Of a stretch of 40,852 nt of DNA, positions 1 to 7,767 are shown one piece after another. The stretch covers positions 1 through 40,852 of the forward strand of contig CAZWSE010000018.1 of NCBI GenBank assembly GCA_964636575.1. Direction: 5' to 3'. This DNA is from CAZWSE01 sp964636575. Its GTDB lineage: Bacteria > Pseudomonadota > Alphaproteobacteria > Rhodobacterales > Rhodobacteraceae. The notes beneath the pieces were generated by a model. That model was not told the DNA's origin. It saw only the letters and a program-made list of their open reading frames with translations, and made no database searches. The position numbers and the translations under genes were made by a program. The stretch's first letter is position 1. Each line of letters opens with the position of its first letter.

Positions 1-57
1 CCCGATCCCGTTGACCCAATCCATCTGCGTGACTATCTAAAGTGCTCACGCCGTTAG
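1..57 (+). CDS. possible 3' end of an upstream gene (partial)
   Basis: Frame 1 is open from the first base to a TAG at 55-57 and would encode the last 18 residues of a protein that begins outside the window, ending in CSRR. The stop lies 13 bases before the next start codon, a spacing typical of genes in one operon. Eighteen codons are too few to name a family, and an open frame of this length can occur by chance. Confidence 0.3.
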   Translation, partial: PDPVDPIHLRDYLKCSRR

Positions 58-70
58 AGGGGCAGCGCGC

Positions 71-850
71 ATGGCGGATTGGGCCGATTTGGAACACGAG
101 CTGGCCCTTTGGGACACAGCTGGTCTGACCCCGACACTATGGTGGCGCGATGATGATGCCTATGCCGCGACGCCTGAATTGGAACCGCTGCTGGACCTGT
201 CCGAAAAACACGGTGTTCCCGCGCACTTGGCGGTTATTCCTGATCTTTATCAATCCAATCTGACCGACCGTTTGACGCGTTGTTCCTATATCAAGCTGCT
301 GCAACACGGGTTTGCCCACATCAATCATGAACCCAAGGGTGCAGGAGCGTCCGAATTTGGCGGCAGTCGGTCTTTGGCTTTGAAGCGCGCTGATCTGGAA
401 GCGGGGTGGCGCGCTTTGACCGCGCTTGATTTGCCCGGCCTTTTGCCTGTCTTTGTTCCGCCTTGGAACCGTGTCTGCGATGAGACTTTGGCCCTTTTGC
501 CCGCCTTGGGCTACCGCGCCGTGTCGGCCTATGCTGGCCCCACGTCTAGCCTGCCTGTTGACGGGTTGATCCATGCCAATGGCCATGTTGATCCGATCCG
601 CTGGAAGCATGGGAAGGCGTTTCGGGGCGTTGAAAAAACGCTCGATCTGTTTGTTGCGCATCTGAAAGGGCGGCGGGAAGGCCGTTTGCCTGCTGCAATC
701 CCGACCTGTTTCTTGACCCATCACAAGGACATGGGAGCTGAACTTTGGGCGTTTGTGGATGATCTGTTGGGCCGCTTGGCGCGACAGGGGCACGCGAAAT
801 GGATTGACCTGTCGACGCTGATTGAACCGAAAGGCAGGTCTGATGCTTGA
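71..850 (+). CDS. polysaccharide deacetylase (NodB-like) family protein
   Basis: A 259-residue protein without an obvious signal peptide. It carries landmarks of the carbohydrate esterase 4/NodB fold: an acidic WWRDDDA motif near residues 24-30 (the metal and base aspartates), a histidine-containing HGFAHINHE stretch near residues 78-86, a PPWNR motif near 129-133, and a late THHKD motif that would supply the catalytic histidine. Members of this superfamily hydrolyse N- or O-acetyl groups on sugars. The substrate cannot be read from the sequence. The ATG is preceded by GAGGGG. The stop overlaps the start of the following acetyltransferase gene, so the two are probably co-translated, and together they suggest editing of acyl groups on a surface glycan. 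That role is inference. Confidence 0.7.
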   Translation: MADWADLEHELALWDTAGLTPTLWWRDDDAYAATPELEPLLDLSEKHGVPAHLAVIPDLYQSNLTDRLTRCSYIKLLQHGFAHINHEPKGAGASEFGGSRSLALKRADLEAGWRALTALDLPGLLPVFVPPWNRVCDETLALLPALGYRAVSAYAGPTSSLPVDGLIHANGHVDPIRWKHGKAFRGVEKTLDLFVAHLKGRREGRLPAAIPTCFLTHHKDMGAELWAFVDDLLGRLARQGHAKWIDLSTLIEPKGRSDA

Positions 851-1697
851 GATTGCCTATGCCCCCCCGTCCGACCGGCAAGCCGTTGCGGATTTTATGC
901 ACGCCGCGTTTCCCCGCGCCAAATGGCCGATGGCGGGATGGCAGGCGATCACCTCTGGCCGGTGGGGTGCTGCGGGTGATCCATTTGCAATCACTGTCCG
1001 AGATCAGGGGGCTTTGGTGGGCGTTTTGGGATTGATAACCGCCACCCGACCGACCCGTGGTGGTATGGTCAAGACGATGAACATGACGTCTTGGTATGTG
1101 TCCAAGTCCCATCGCGGGCAGGGGGTTGGCTCAAAGATGTTGGCGCTTGTGACAGCCGACCCTGCGGTGACGGTCACCAACTTTTCCAGCGCCCGTGCTG
1201 CTGTCCCTGTTGTGGAACGCGCTGGGTTTTCGGTGCTGGATGACAAGAGGTTGGTCTGGCGTCATGGTGGTGGCTCCGTTTTGCCTGTGCATCATGAGCC
1301 TTTGGCGCTGGGCGATGCTTTGCCCGCCCATGAGGTGCGTATTCTGGCCGATCATGCGGGCCTTGATTTGAAATCCGTTGTTGTTGAGACCCCTGACGGG
1401 TTTTGCCTGCTGATCTTGTCGGTCAAACAAAAGCATGATGCCTATGTGACCCATGAAGTGATCTATGTGGGTGATCCTGTGCTGTTCGCCCGATATGCCC
1501 GAGAGATCGCTGATAGCCTGTTGCCGCGCGATGCTGCCGTTTTGTCTGTGGACCGTCGTTTTGTAGGCGCTGAGGCTGTGCCGGATGCGGTTGAGGACAT
1601 TCCTGTGCCACGTCTTTACACCGCCGGAGCCGTGCCGCCTGTGGATGTCGATGTGCTCTATTCCGAGATCGTGTTGCTGGGCATGAAGCTGTATTAG
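843..1697 (+). CDS. GNAT family N-acetyltransferase
   Basis: A 284-residue protein with an N-terminal GNAT domain. The acetyl-CoA pyrophosphate-binding loop is visible as SHRGQGVGSKML near residues 95-106, after a beta strand (MTSWYV) typical of the fold. The remaining half, from about residue 150, has no motif I recognise and may be a second degenerate domain. I chose the ATG at 843 because AGGCAGG lies just upstream; an in-frame TTG at 822 is an alternative. The start overlaps the end of the deacetylase-like gene by 8 bases, which implies translational coupling. The acceptor substrate is unknown; modification of a sugar or lipid precursor would fit the neighbour. Confidence 0.7.
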   Translation: MLEIAYAPPSDRQAVADFMHAAFPRAKWPMAGWQAITSGRWGAAGDPFAITVRDQGALVGVLGLITATRPTRGGMVKTMNMTSWYVSKSHRGQGVGSKMLALVTADPAVTVTNFSSARAAVPVVERAGFSVLDDKRLVWRHGGGSVLPVHHEPLALGDALPAHEVRILADHAGLDLKSVVVETPDGFCLLILSVKQKHDAYVTHEVIYVGDPVLFARYAREIADSLLPRDAAVLSVDRRFVGAEAVPDAVEDIPVPRLYTAGAVPPVDVDVLYSEIVLLGMKLY

Positions 1698-1708
1698 CGC
1701 TCTTCGTG

Positions 1709-1737
1709 TTGACACTTGCCCTTTGGCGCTTGAGAAC
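1709..1737 (+). promoter_or_regulatory. candidate promoter for psd
   Basis: A perfect TTGACA -35 hexamer (1709-1714) lies in the 73-base space before psd, with a weak -10 candidate (GAGAAC) about 17 bases downstream. The -35 match is convincing; the -10 is poor. Confidence 0.3.
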
Positions 1738-1770
1738 GGCTTTCAAACATCTGGACGGGGGAAATTGTCG

Positions 1771-2463
1771 ATGAACATGCTGAAAATCGTTGCTGTGCCG
1801 ATGCACCCTGAGGGCCGCAAGTTTGTGGCCATCTTTGCGGCTGTGTCCATCGTGCTGAGCTTTATCTGGACCCCGCTGTTTTGGTTAGGTGTCGGTGCAA
1901 CCGTTTGGTGTTACTACTTTTTCCGCGACCCTGTGCGGTCGGTTCCTCAAGATGACAGTTTGATCCTGTCCCCTGCGGATGGTGTTGTGTCTTTGATCCA
2001 GACCCTTGTTCCGCCCCCTGAGTTGCAGTTGGGCGATACCCCTGTTGTCCGTGTGTCTGTCTTTATGAATGTCTTTAACTGCCACGTGAACCGTGCCCCG
2101 ATGGCCGGTCAGATCACCCAGATCACCTATCACGAGGGTAAGTTTTTGAATGCCTCTTTGGATAAGGCGTCAGAGCATAACGAGCGCAATTCTTTGACCA
2201 TTGTATCGCCCAAAGGTCATCAGATCGGTGTTGTCCAGATTGCTGGTTTGGTCGCCCGCCGGATCGTTTGTTTTACCTCAGAAGGTCGTCAGATTGAGGC
2301 CGGTCACCGCTTTGGTTTGATCCGCTTTGGCAGCCGTTTGGATGTGTATCTGCCCAAAGGTGTGCAGCCGAAGGTCGCTGTTGGGACGACGGCTGTGGCC
2401 GGTGAAACTGTGCTGGCTGATCTGCTCGACAGTGCTGAGGCGACGAAGGCGTTGCAGGTCTAA
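1771..2463 (+). CDS. psd: phosphatidylserine decarboxylase proenzyme (short, PsdB/PSD-A type)
   Basis: A 230-residue membrane enzyme that decarboxylates phosphatidylserine to phosphatidylethanolamine. Residues 17-50 form one or two hydrophobic segments. SPADGVV (67-73) carries the conserved aspartate, NCHVNR (103-108) the conserved histidine, and FGSR (186-189) holds the Gly-Ser bond where the proenzyme self-cleaves, so that Ser188 becomes the pyruvoyl cofactor. The length fits the short PSD class without the long N-terminal region of the E. coli enzyme. The ATG at 1771 follows a GGGGGA ribosome site; an in-frame TTG at 1723 would add 16 unlikely residues. No phosphatidylserine synthase gene (pssA) follows in this window. 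The stop codon overlaps the tldD stop on the other strand. Confidence 0.93.
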   Translation: MNMLKIVAVPMHPEGRKFVAIFAAVSIVLSFIWTPLFWLGVGATVWCYYFFRDPVRSVPQDDSLILSPADGVVSLIQTLVPPPELQLGDTPVVRVSVFMNVFNCHVNRAPMAGQITQITYHEGKFLNASLDKASEHNERNSLTIVSPKGHQIGVVQIAGLVARRIVCFTSEGRQIEAGHRFGLIRFGSRLDVYLPKGVQPKVAVGTTAVAGETVLADLLDSAEATKALQV

Positions 2464-3881
2464 ACGCCAGATCCGCCCACTGTCAGCCCATCGATCCGCA
2501 GCGTCGGTTGGCCGACCCCCACTGGCACCCATTGCCCTTGTTTGCCGCAGTTCCCCATGCCCGGGTCAAGCGCCATGTCGTTGCCGATGGCGCGGATGTG
2601 TTTGAGCGCGGTTGCGCCGTCTCCGATGAGTGTTGCGCCTTTGACGGGCGCGCCGACTTTGCCGTTTTGCACGCGGTAGGCCTCGGTACAGGAGAACACG
2701 AATTTGCCGTTGGTGATATCGACCTGTCCGCCGCCGAAGCCGACCGCGTAAATCCCATCCTTCAGGTCGGCCACGATGTCTGCGGGTGCTGCATCCCCGC
2801 CGAGCATATAGGTGTTGGTCATGCGCGGCATGGGCGCGTGCGCGTAGCTTTGGCGGCGTCCGTTGCCGGTGGGCGCGACCCCCATGAGCCGCGCGTTCTG
2901 GCGGTCTTGCATGTAGCCGACAAGGGTTCCGTCCTCGATCAACACGTTGCGGGCAGAGGGCGTGCCTTCGTCATCGATTGAGATGCTGCCGCGCCGGTCG
3001 GGGATGGTGCCGTCATCGAGCACGGTCACGCCCTTGGCCGCGATCTGCTGACCCATAAGCCCTGCAAACGCACTGGACCCTTTGCGGTTGAAATCGCCCT
3101 CAAGCCCGTGGCCGATGGCCTCGTGCAGCAAAATGCCGGGCCAGCCGGAGCCAAGCACGACAGGCATCACACCCGCAGGGGCAGGGACAGCGTCAAGGTT
3201 CACGACAGCCACGCGCAAGGCCTCACGGGCTTTGGATTGCCAGTCGGCGGGATCAAGCAGGCCGTCAAGGCCGACACGTCCGCCTCCGCCAGAGGTTCCG
3301 CTTTCACGGCGGCCGTCTTGTTCGACGATCACCGAGACATTGACGCGGGTCATGGGGCGCACATCGCGGACGGACAGACCATCGGGGCGCAAAATCTCGA
3401 TCTCTTGCAGGCCAGCGGCGATCACAGCGGAGACCTGCACCACGCGTTTGTCCAAATCACGGGCAAAGGCATCTATTTCGCGCAAAGTTTCGACTTTTAC
3501 AGGAAAGGTATGGCCGTTGATCGGGTCTTCGTCGGTGTAGAGTTTGGTGTTGGTGTGTTGGGGGGCTTCGGCCAGTGTCCCGCCGCCTTCGGCCACGGCG
3601 AGACGGGCGGTCGCCGACGCACGGGTCAGGGCAGGAGCGCTGATTTCGGTCGAATGGGCGTAGCCTGCGACTTCACCACGCACAGCACGCAACCCGAAAC
3701 CTTCGGACGCATCGTAACTGGCGGTTTTAAGGCGGCCATCGTCGAAGGCCAGAACCTCGGACCGGCTGCGTTCCAAAAACAGCTCTCCGTCGTCGGCACC
3801 TGCGGTGGCGGCGCGCAGAATCCCAAGCGCTTCGTCGCGGTCTAGAAGGGTCTCAAACGGGCGGAATGTGTCGGAAGGCAT
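2460..3881 (-). CDS. tldD: metalloprotease TldD
   Basis: A 473-residue cytosolic protease subunit of the TldD/PmbA (U62) family. With its partner TldE (PmbA, not in this window) it forms a chamber that degrades unfolded or small peptides, and in other bacteria it matures ribosomal peptides and antitoxins. The zinc motif HEAIGHGLEGD is at residues 253-263, and the third ligand is probably Cys398 in FSCTEAY; both are intact. The length is normal for the family. The gene diverges from ctaC across a 180-base intergenic region, a pairing I recall from many Rhodobacteraceae. It converges on psd with a 4-base overlap of stop codons, leaving no room for a conventional terminator between the two. Confidence 0.95.
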   Translation of the reverse strand: MPSDTFRPFETLLDRDEALGILRAATAGADDGELFLERSRSEVLAFDDGRLKTASYDASEGFGLRAVRGEVAGYAHSTEISAPALTRASATARLAVAEGGGTLAEAPQHTNTKLYTDEDPINGHTFPVKVETLREIDAFARDLDKRVVQVSAVIAAGLQEIEILRPDGLSVRDVRPMTRVNVSVIVEQDGRRESGTSGGGGRVGLDGLLDPADWQSKAREALRVAVVNLDAVPAPAGVMPVVLGSGWPGILLHEAIGHGLEGDFNRKGSSAFAGLMGQQIAAKGVTVLDDGTIPDRRGSISIDDEGTPSARNVLIEDGTLVGYMQDRQNARLMGVAPTGNGRRQSYAHAPMPRMTNTYMLGGDAAPADIVADLKDGIYAVGFGGGQVDITNGKFVFSCTEAYRVQNGKVGAPVKGATLIGDGATALKHIRAIGNDMALDPGMGNCGKQGQWVPVGVGQPTLRIDGLTVGGSGV

Positions 3882-4061
3882 GGATTTGACCCCTCAGGCT
3901 GGTCAGAAATTTCACAAAAGCGTCCGTTTGACGCAATCGGATGGCTTTATCTGTTGTTCAGAATATGTTTCTAAGCTGCAAGAATACAACCAAGGACCGC
4001 AGGTTGAGCTTTGGCGGTCTTTGGTGAGCCAATTGTCTAACGAAAAGTCAGGGACACCCGA

Positions 4062-4982
4062 ATGAAAAATCTCTTTACGGTATCGGGCCTTTTGGCCGGT
4101 CTGTCTGCACTGCCAGCCTTGGCGCAAGAGCAGCTGCCGATCATCGGCGCACCAGTGGACCGCGAAATGGGCTTTCAGCCTGCTGCGACACCGCTGGCGG
4201 AGAATATCCAATGGCTTGATGGGATGCTGTTGATCGTCATCACGATTATCACGCTGTTTGTGACCGGTTTGCTGATCTACGCGATTTTGCGGTTCAACCG
4301 CAAAGCCAACCCTGTTCCGGGCACGTTCACCCACAACACTGGGATCGAGATCGCTTGGACTGTTATTCCGATTGTGGTTCTGGTCTTTATTGGGGCCTTT
4401 TCCTTGCCTGTTCTGTTCCAAGATCAGGAAATCCCCGAAGCTGACGTGACCATCAAAGTCACCGGATACCAGTGGTACTGGGAGTACGAGTACATTGATG
4501 ATGGCTTCGACTTCCCCAGCTATATGATCGACGCTAACTACGAAATCGACGATGAAGCCGCTGGTTGGGGTGACGATCAGCCCATGGACACTGAGCAAGT
4601 ATTGAACGACACAGCCATCGCGAAGCTGGAGTACTTTGGCTATAGCGCCGATGAGTTCTTGCTGGCCACTGACACGGCCGTTGTTGTGCCTGTTGGCAAA
4701 ACCGTTGTTATGCAAGTGACCGGCGCTGACGTGATCCATTCCTGGACCATTCCTGCCTTTGGCGTAAAGCAAGATGGCGTTCCTGGTCGTTTGGCAGAGT
4801 TGTGGTTTGAGGCTGACAAAGAGGGCATTTACTTTGGCCAGTGTTCCGAGCTGTGCGGCAAATCCCATGCCTACATGCCGATCACTGTGCAGGTTGTCAG
4901 CCAAGCCACTTATGATGCTTGGATCGCCCAAGTGTCCGAGACCGGCGATTACATAGACGTCCGTAAGCTGATGACCAACTAA
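4062..4982 (+). CDS. ctaC: cytochrome c oxidase subunit II (aa3 type)
   Basis: A 306-residue subunit of the respiratory aa3 oxidase that accepts electrons from cytochrome c. A signal peptide (1-22, ending ALAQ) precedes two membrane helices (about 52-77 and 96-119) and a periplasmic cupredoxin domain. The aromatic electron-entry patch GYQWYWEYEY (135-144) and the complete CuA ligand set are present: His226, then Cys261, Glu263, Cys265, His269 and Met272 in CSELCGKSHAYM. An acidic insertion around 145-175 is common in alphaproteobacterial homologs. AGGGA precedes the ATG. The gene heads an assembly operon and is separated from ctaB by a short hairpin. Subunit I (ctaD) is not in the window and is presumably encoded elsewhere, as in Paracoccus. 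Confidence 0.97.
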   Translation: MKNLFTVSGLLAGLSALPALAQEQLPIIGAPVDREMGFQPAATPLAENIQWLDGMLLIVITIITLFVTGLLIYAILRFNRKANPVPGTFTHNTGIEIAWTVIPIVVLVFIGAFSLPVLFQDQEIPEADVTIKVTGYQWYWEYEYIDDGFDFPSYMIDANYEIDDEAAGWGDDQPMDTEQVLNDTAIAKLEYFGYSADEFLLATDTAVVVPVGKTVVMQVTGADVIHSWTIPAFGVKQDGVPGRLAELWFEADKEGIYFGQCSELCGKSHAYMPITVQVVSQATYDAWIAQVSETGDYIDVRKLMTN

Positions 4983-4989
4983 TCCCGTC

Positions 4990-5012
4990 GGGGCGGGTTT
5001 GATATCCGCCCT
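4990..5012 (+). terminator. intercistronic hairpin between ctaC and ctaB
   Basis: GGGCGG (4991-4996) pairs with CCGCCC (5006-5011) around a 9-base loop, with an extra G-T wobble at the base and a short T stretch (TTTT at 5021-5024) farther on. It may act as a partial terminator or RNA-stabilising element, so that the structural subunit II is made in excess over the assembly factors. There is no immediate T-tract, so full termination is unlikely. Confidence 0.4.
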
Positions 5013-5042
5013 GATCCGCATTTTCGTGCAAAAGGACGAGCC

Positions 5043-5990
5043 ATGAGCGACGCCAGTTTTGACAGCGCAATCCCACAAGCCCAGCCTTACGAGGCTGGCT
5101 TTGGCGATTATTTTGCCTTGCTCAAGCCGCGCGTTATGCAGCTTGTCGTCTTTACCGCCCTTGTTGGCATGTTGGCGGCGCCTACTGGTGTGCATCCGAT
5201 GATCGGTTTTGCCTCGATCCTGTTTATTGCCATCGGGGCAGGGGCATCGGGTGCGCTGAACATGTGGTGGGATGCCGACATTGACGCCGTGATGAAACGC
5301 ACCGCCAAACGTCCTGTCCCTGCGGGTAAGGTTGAGGCGGGCGAGGCGCTTGCGCTGGGCCTTGGTCTGTCTGGTTTGTCTGTTGTGATGCTGGGTTTGG
5401 CTGCCAATCTGTTGGCTGGTTTCATGCTGGCCTTTACCATCTTTTTCTATGCTGTGGTTTATTCCATGTGGTTGAAGCGTTCGACCCCGCAGAACATCGT
5501 CATCGGTGGCGCGGCTGGTGCTTTCCCCCCTGTCATTGGATGGATTGTCGCCACCGGTTCCATGTCCCTTGAGCCGTGGTTGATGTTTGCCCTGATCTTC
5601 ATGTGGACCCCGCCCCATTTCTGGGCCTTGGCCCTGTTTATGCGCAAGGATTATGACAACGCCGGTGTCCCGATGCTGACTGTTACCCACGGTCGCAAAG
5701 TCACCCGCAATCATATTCTGGCTTATACAGTCCTGTTGTTTGTTTTGGCCGTTGGCACGGCGTTCACGTCGATTGGTGGTCCGATTTATTTGGTTGCTGC
5801 TGTCGTGTTGAACGTGCTGTTCCTGAAAGGTGCTTATGACATTTGGCAGCGTGACGAGGACGACAGCGAGGCTGATAACTTCGCCGTTGAGCGTAAGTTT
5901 TTCCGCCTGTCCCTGTGGTATTTGTTCCTGCACTTCGGTGCCATTCTGGTTGAGGCCTTTAGCCCGCTGACCTTCGGAGGCATCGCATGA
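5043..5990 (+). CDS. ctaB: protoheme IX farnesyltransferase (heme O synthase)
   Basis: A 315-residue polytopic membrane prenyltransferase of the UbiA family. It attaches a farnesyl group to heme B to give heme O, the precursor of heme A for cytochrome oxidase. The first aspartate-rich prenyl-diphosphate site is clear as NMWWDADIDAVMKRT (73-87), and the second conserved region reads MRKDYDNAGVPML near 201-213 with WTPPHFWAL just before it. Eight or nine hydrophobic helices follow from the pattern. The length is normal. A hydrophilic N-terminus of about 25 residues precedes the first helix. The stop overlaps the start of the next small gene (ATGA), so translation is coupled within the oxidase assembly operon. 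Confidence 0.96.
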   Translation: MSDASFDSAIPQAQPYEAGFGDYFALLKPRVMQLVVFTALVGMLAAPTGVHPMIGFASILFIAIGAGASGALNMWWDADIDAVMKRTAKRPVPAGKVEAGEALALGLGLSGLSVVMLGLAANLLAGFMLAFTIFFYAVVYSMWLKRSTPQNIVIGGAAGAFPPVIGWIVATGSMSLEPWLMFALIFMWTPPHFWALALFMRKDYDNAGVPMLTVTHGRKVTRNHILAYTVLLFVLAVGTAFTSIGGPIYLVAAVVLNVLFLKGAYDIWQRDEDDSEADNFAVERKFFRLSLWYLFLHFGAILVEAFSPLTFGGIA

Positions 5991-6154
5991 GCCTGTCCAA
6001 GCAGCATGAAATCCACACCCGTCGCGGTGGCCGGAATCTGGGCGTTGGTTTGGCGTTGGCCGCCTTTATCGCGATTATCTTTGGCCTGACCTTTGCCAAG
6101 GTGCAGCAGGATGGCTTCACTGTCCCTGCCGCCCCCAATGAGGTGCAGGGCTGA
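5987..6154 (+). CDS. small single-span membrane protein of the oxidase assembly operon (CoxF-like)
   Basis: A 55-residue protein with a basic N-terminus (HEIHTRRGGRN), one hydrophobic span at about residues 18-37 and a short C-terminal tail ending VQG. By charge the N-terminus should face the cytoplasm. It starts inside the ctaB stop (ATGA overlap) and its TGA shares one base with the ctaG start (TGATG), so it is embedded in a coupled chain of assembly genes. Short proteins in this position between ctaB and ctaG in Rhodobacteraceae are often annotated CoxF or hypothetical. A role in copper or heme insertion is inferred from position only; no cofactor-binding residues are visible. Its exact fit in frame between two genes is the main evidence that it is real. 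Confidence 0.8.
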   Translation: MSLSKQHEIHTRRGGRNLGVGLALAAFIAIIFGLTFAKVQQDGFTVPAAPNEVQG

Positions 6155-6735
6155 TGGCGATGACCGGACCACAAAAGACAGTTGCGCAGACGGTCACATT
6201 GGTCGTGTTTATGGGCGCACTGGCCTGGGCTTCGGTTCCTTTGTACGATTGGTTCTGCCGTGTCACCGGCTTTGGTGGCACCACTGGCGTGGCTGAAGTC
6301 GCACCCGATGATATCCTCGATCAGACCATCAAGATCCGCTTTGACGGGTCCTTGTCGCGTGAGATGGCGTGGGAGTTCAAACCCGTGGTCCGCGAGATGG
6401 AAGTCCGCATAGGTGAGACCGGTCTGGCCTTCTATGAGGCCTATAACCCCACAGACCGTCCCATCGCAGGGTCAGCCAGTTATAACGTCTACCCTTACCA
6501 AGCGGGCGGCTTTTTCACCAAGATCGACTGCTTCTGTTTTGAGGAGCAGGTCCTGCAACCCGGCGAGAGGGTCGAGATGCCTGTGACCTTCTACGTTGAT
6601 CCTGAAATCGTCGATGACCGTGATGGACAGTACATCCACACGATCACGCTGTCCTATACTTTCTACGAGATCGAGATGCCCGAAGACACAGCCGCGCTTG
6701 ATCCCGCCGCTCCGTCAGATACAAATACCAACTAA
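6154..6735 (+). CDS. ctaG: cytochrome c oxidase assembly copper chaperone (Cox11/CtaG)
   Basis: A 193-residue membrane-anchored copper chaperone that delivers copper to the CuB site of oxidase subunit I. One N-terminal helix (about 9-30) is followed by a periplasmic beta domain. The family signatures are present: YDWFCRVTGFGGTTG with Cys35 just after the helix, and the copper-binding CFCF motif at Cys126/Cys128 in FTKIDCFCFEEQ. The length is typical of alphaproteobacterial homologs. The start shares one base with the preceding stop; a second ATG two codons on is possible. The C-terminal 15 residues are acidic and Pro/Ala-rich and look like a tail. Confidence 0.96.
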   Translation: MAMTGPQKTVAQTVTLVVFMGALAWASVPLYDWFCRVTGFGGTTGVAEVAPDDILDQTIKIRFDGSLSREMAWEFKPVVREMEVRIGETGLAFYEAYNPTDRPIAGSASYNVYPYQAGGFFTKIDCFCFEEQVLQPGERVEMPVTFYVDPEIVDDRDGQYIHTITLSYTFYEIEMPEDTAALDPAAPSDTNTN

Positions 6736-6758
6736 GCCCAAAGCAAGGGAACGCCCAA

Positions 6759-7571
6759 ATGGCCCACGAAAAGAACCACGATTATCACATTCTGAACCCC
6801 TCTAGCTGGCCGTTGATCGGTGCCATTGCGGCCTTTGTCATGCTGTTTGGGGGCGTCCTTTGGATGCACGACAGTGGCCCTTACATGTTCCTGATTGGCT
6901 TTGCCGCCGTTCTCTACACAATGTTCGGCTGGTGGCGCGAAGTCGTTATCGAAAGCCATATCGGCGATCACACACCGGTCGTACAAATCGGCCTGCGGTA
7001 CGGGTTTATCCTGTTCATCATGTCCGAGGTCATGTTCTTCGCGGCTTGGTTCTGGTCGTTCTTCAAACACGCGATCTACCCCATGGAAGACTACGTGGGC
7101 ACGGATTACACCGCCCCCTTCGTCTATCCGGTTGACGCCTTCCACCTGCCACTGATCAACACGCTGATCCTGCTGCTGTCTGGCTGCGCGGTCACATGGG
7201 CGCACCACGCGCTGGTTCATGAAAACAACCGCAAGGACCTGATCTGGGGCCTGGCCATCGGCATCATCCTCGGCATCGCATTCACGGGCCTGCAAGCCTA
7301 CGAATACGCGCATCTGTTGCACGAAGGTTGGGAATTCGGCGGCGATGAGTTCTATTCGAACTTCTTCATGGCCACAGGCTTCCACGGCTTCCACGTTATC
7401 ATCGGGACCATCTTTCTGACGGTCTGCCTGTTCCGCGCGATGAAAGGCCACTTTACCCCTGAACAGCACGTCGGCTTTGAGGCCGCGGCTTGGTACTGGC
7501 ACTTCGTTGATGTGGTCTGGCTGTTCCTGTTCTTCGCGGTCTATGTCTGGGGCGTTCCTGGCCCGGCCTAA
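6759..7571 (+). CDS. ctaE: cytochrome c oxidase subunit III
   Basis: A 270-residue integral membrane subunit with about seven hydrophobic helices and the conserved patches of subunit III: WWREVVIESHIGDHT near 62-76, a glutamate-bearing helix FIMSEVMFFAAWFW near 87-100, WAHHALVHENNR near 147-158, and the C-terminal WYWHFVDVVWLFLF near 246-259. It stabilises the oxidase and its proton uptake path and contains no redox metal. It lies 23 bases after ctaG and looks like the last gene of the chain before the assembly gap; AAGGGAACG provides the ribosome site. The length and both termini look complete. Confidence 0.97.
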   Translation: MAHEKNHDYHILNPSSWPLIGAIAAFVMLFGGVLWMHDSGPYMFLIGFAAVLYTMFGWWREVVIESHIGDHTPVVQIGLRYGFILFIMSEVMFFAAWFWSFFKHAIYPMEDYVGTDYTAPFVYPVDAFHLPLINTLILLLSGCAVTWAHHALVHENNRKDLIWGLAIGIILGIAFTGLQAYEYAHLLHEGWEFGGDEFYSNFFMATGFHGFHVIIGTIFLTVCLFRAMKGHFTPEQHVGFEAAAWYWHFVDVVWLFLFFAVYVWGVPGPA

Positions 7572-7609
7572 GCCTGCAAAGACTGATCTGATTTGATCTG
7601 GCCCGAACC

Positions 7610-7709
7610 NNNNNNNNNNNNNNNNNNNNNNNNNNNNNNNNNNNNNNNNNNNNNNNNNNNNNNNNNNNNNNNNNNNNNNNNNNNNNNNNNNNNNNNNNNN
7701 NNNNNNNNN
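7610..7709. other. assembly gap (100 N)
   Basis: Exactly 100 N, the conventional placeholder for a scaffold join of unknown size. It sits where related genomes, as I recall, carry a small DUF983 membrane protein gene between ctaE and SURF1. The real distance from ctaE to the sulfotransferase gene is therefore not known. Confidence 0.97.
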
Positions 7710-7767
7710 TTGCCTTGAGGCTCCACAGCGCTTTCCCTGATGGGAACAGGTTAAGAAAGGTTCAGTT

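Noticed and set aside
3912..5933. A 673-codon open frame antisense to ctaC and ctaB
   Set aside because: It runs opposite two clear membrane protein genes, has a composition rich in His, Gln, Asn and Arg typical of an antisense shadow, and has no recognised motif or ribosome site.
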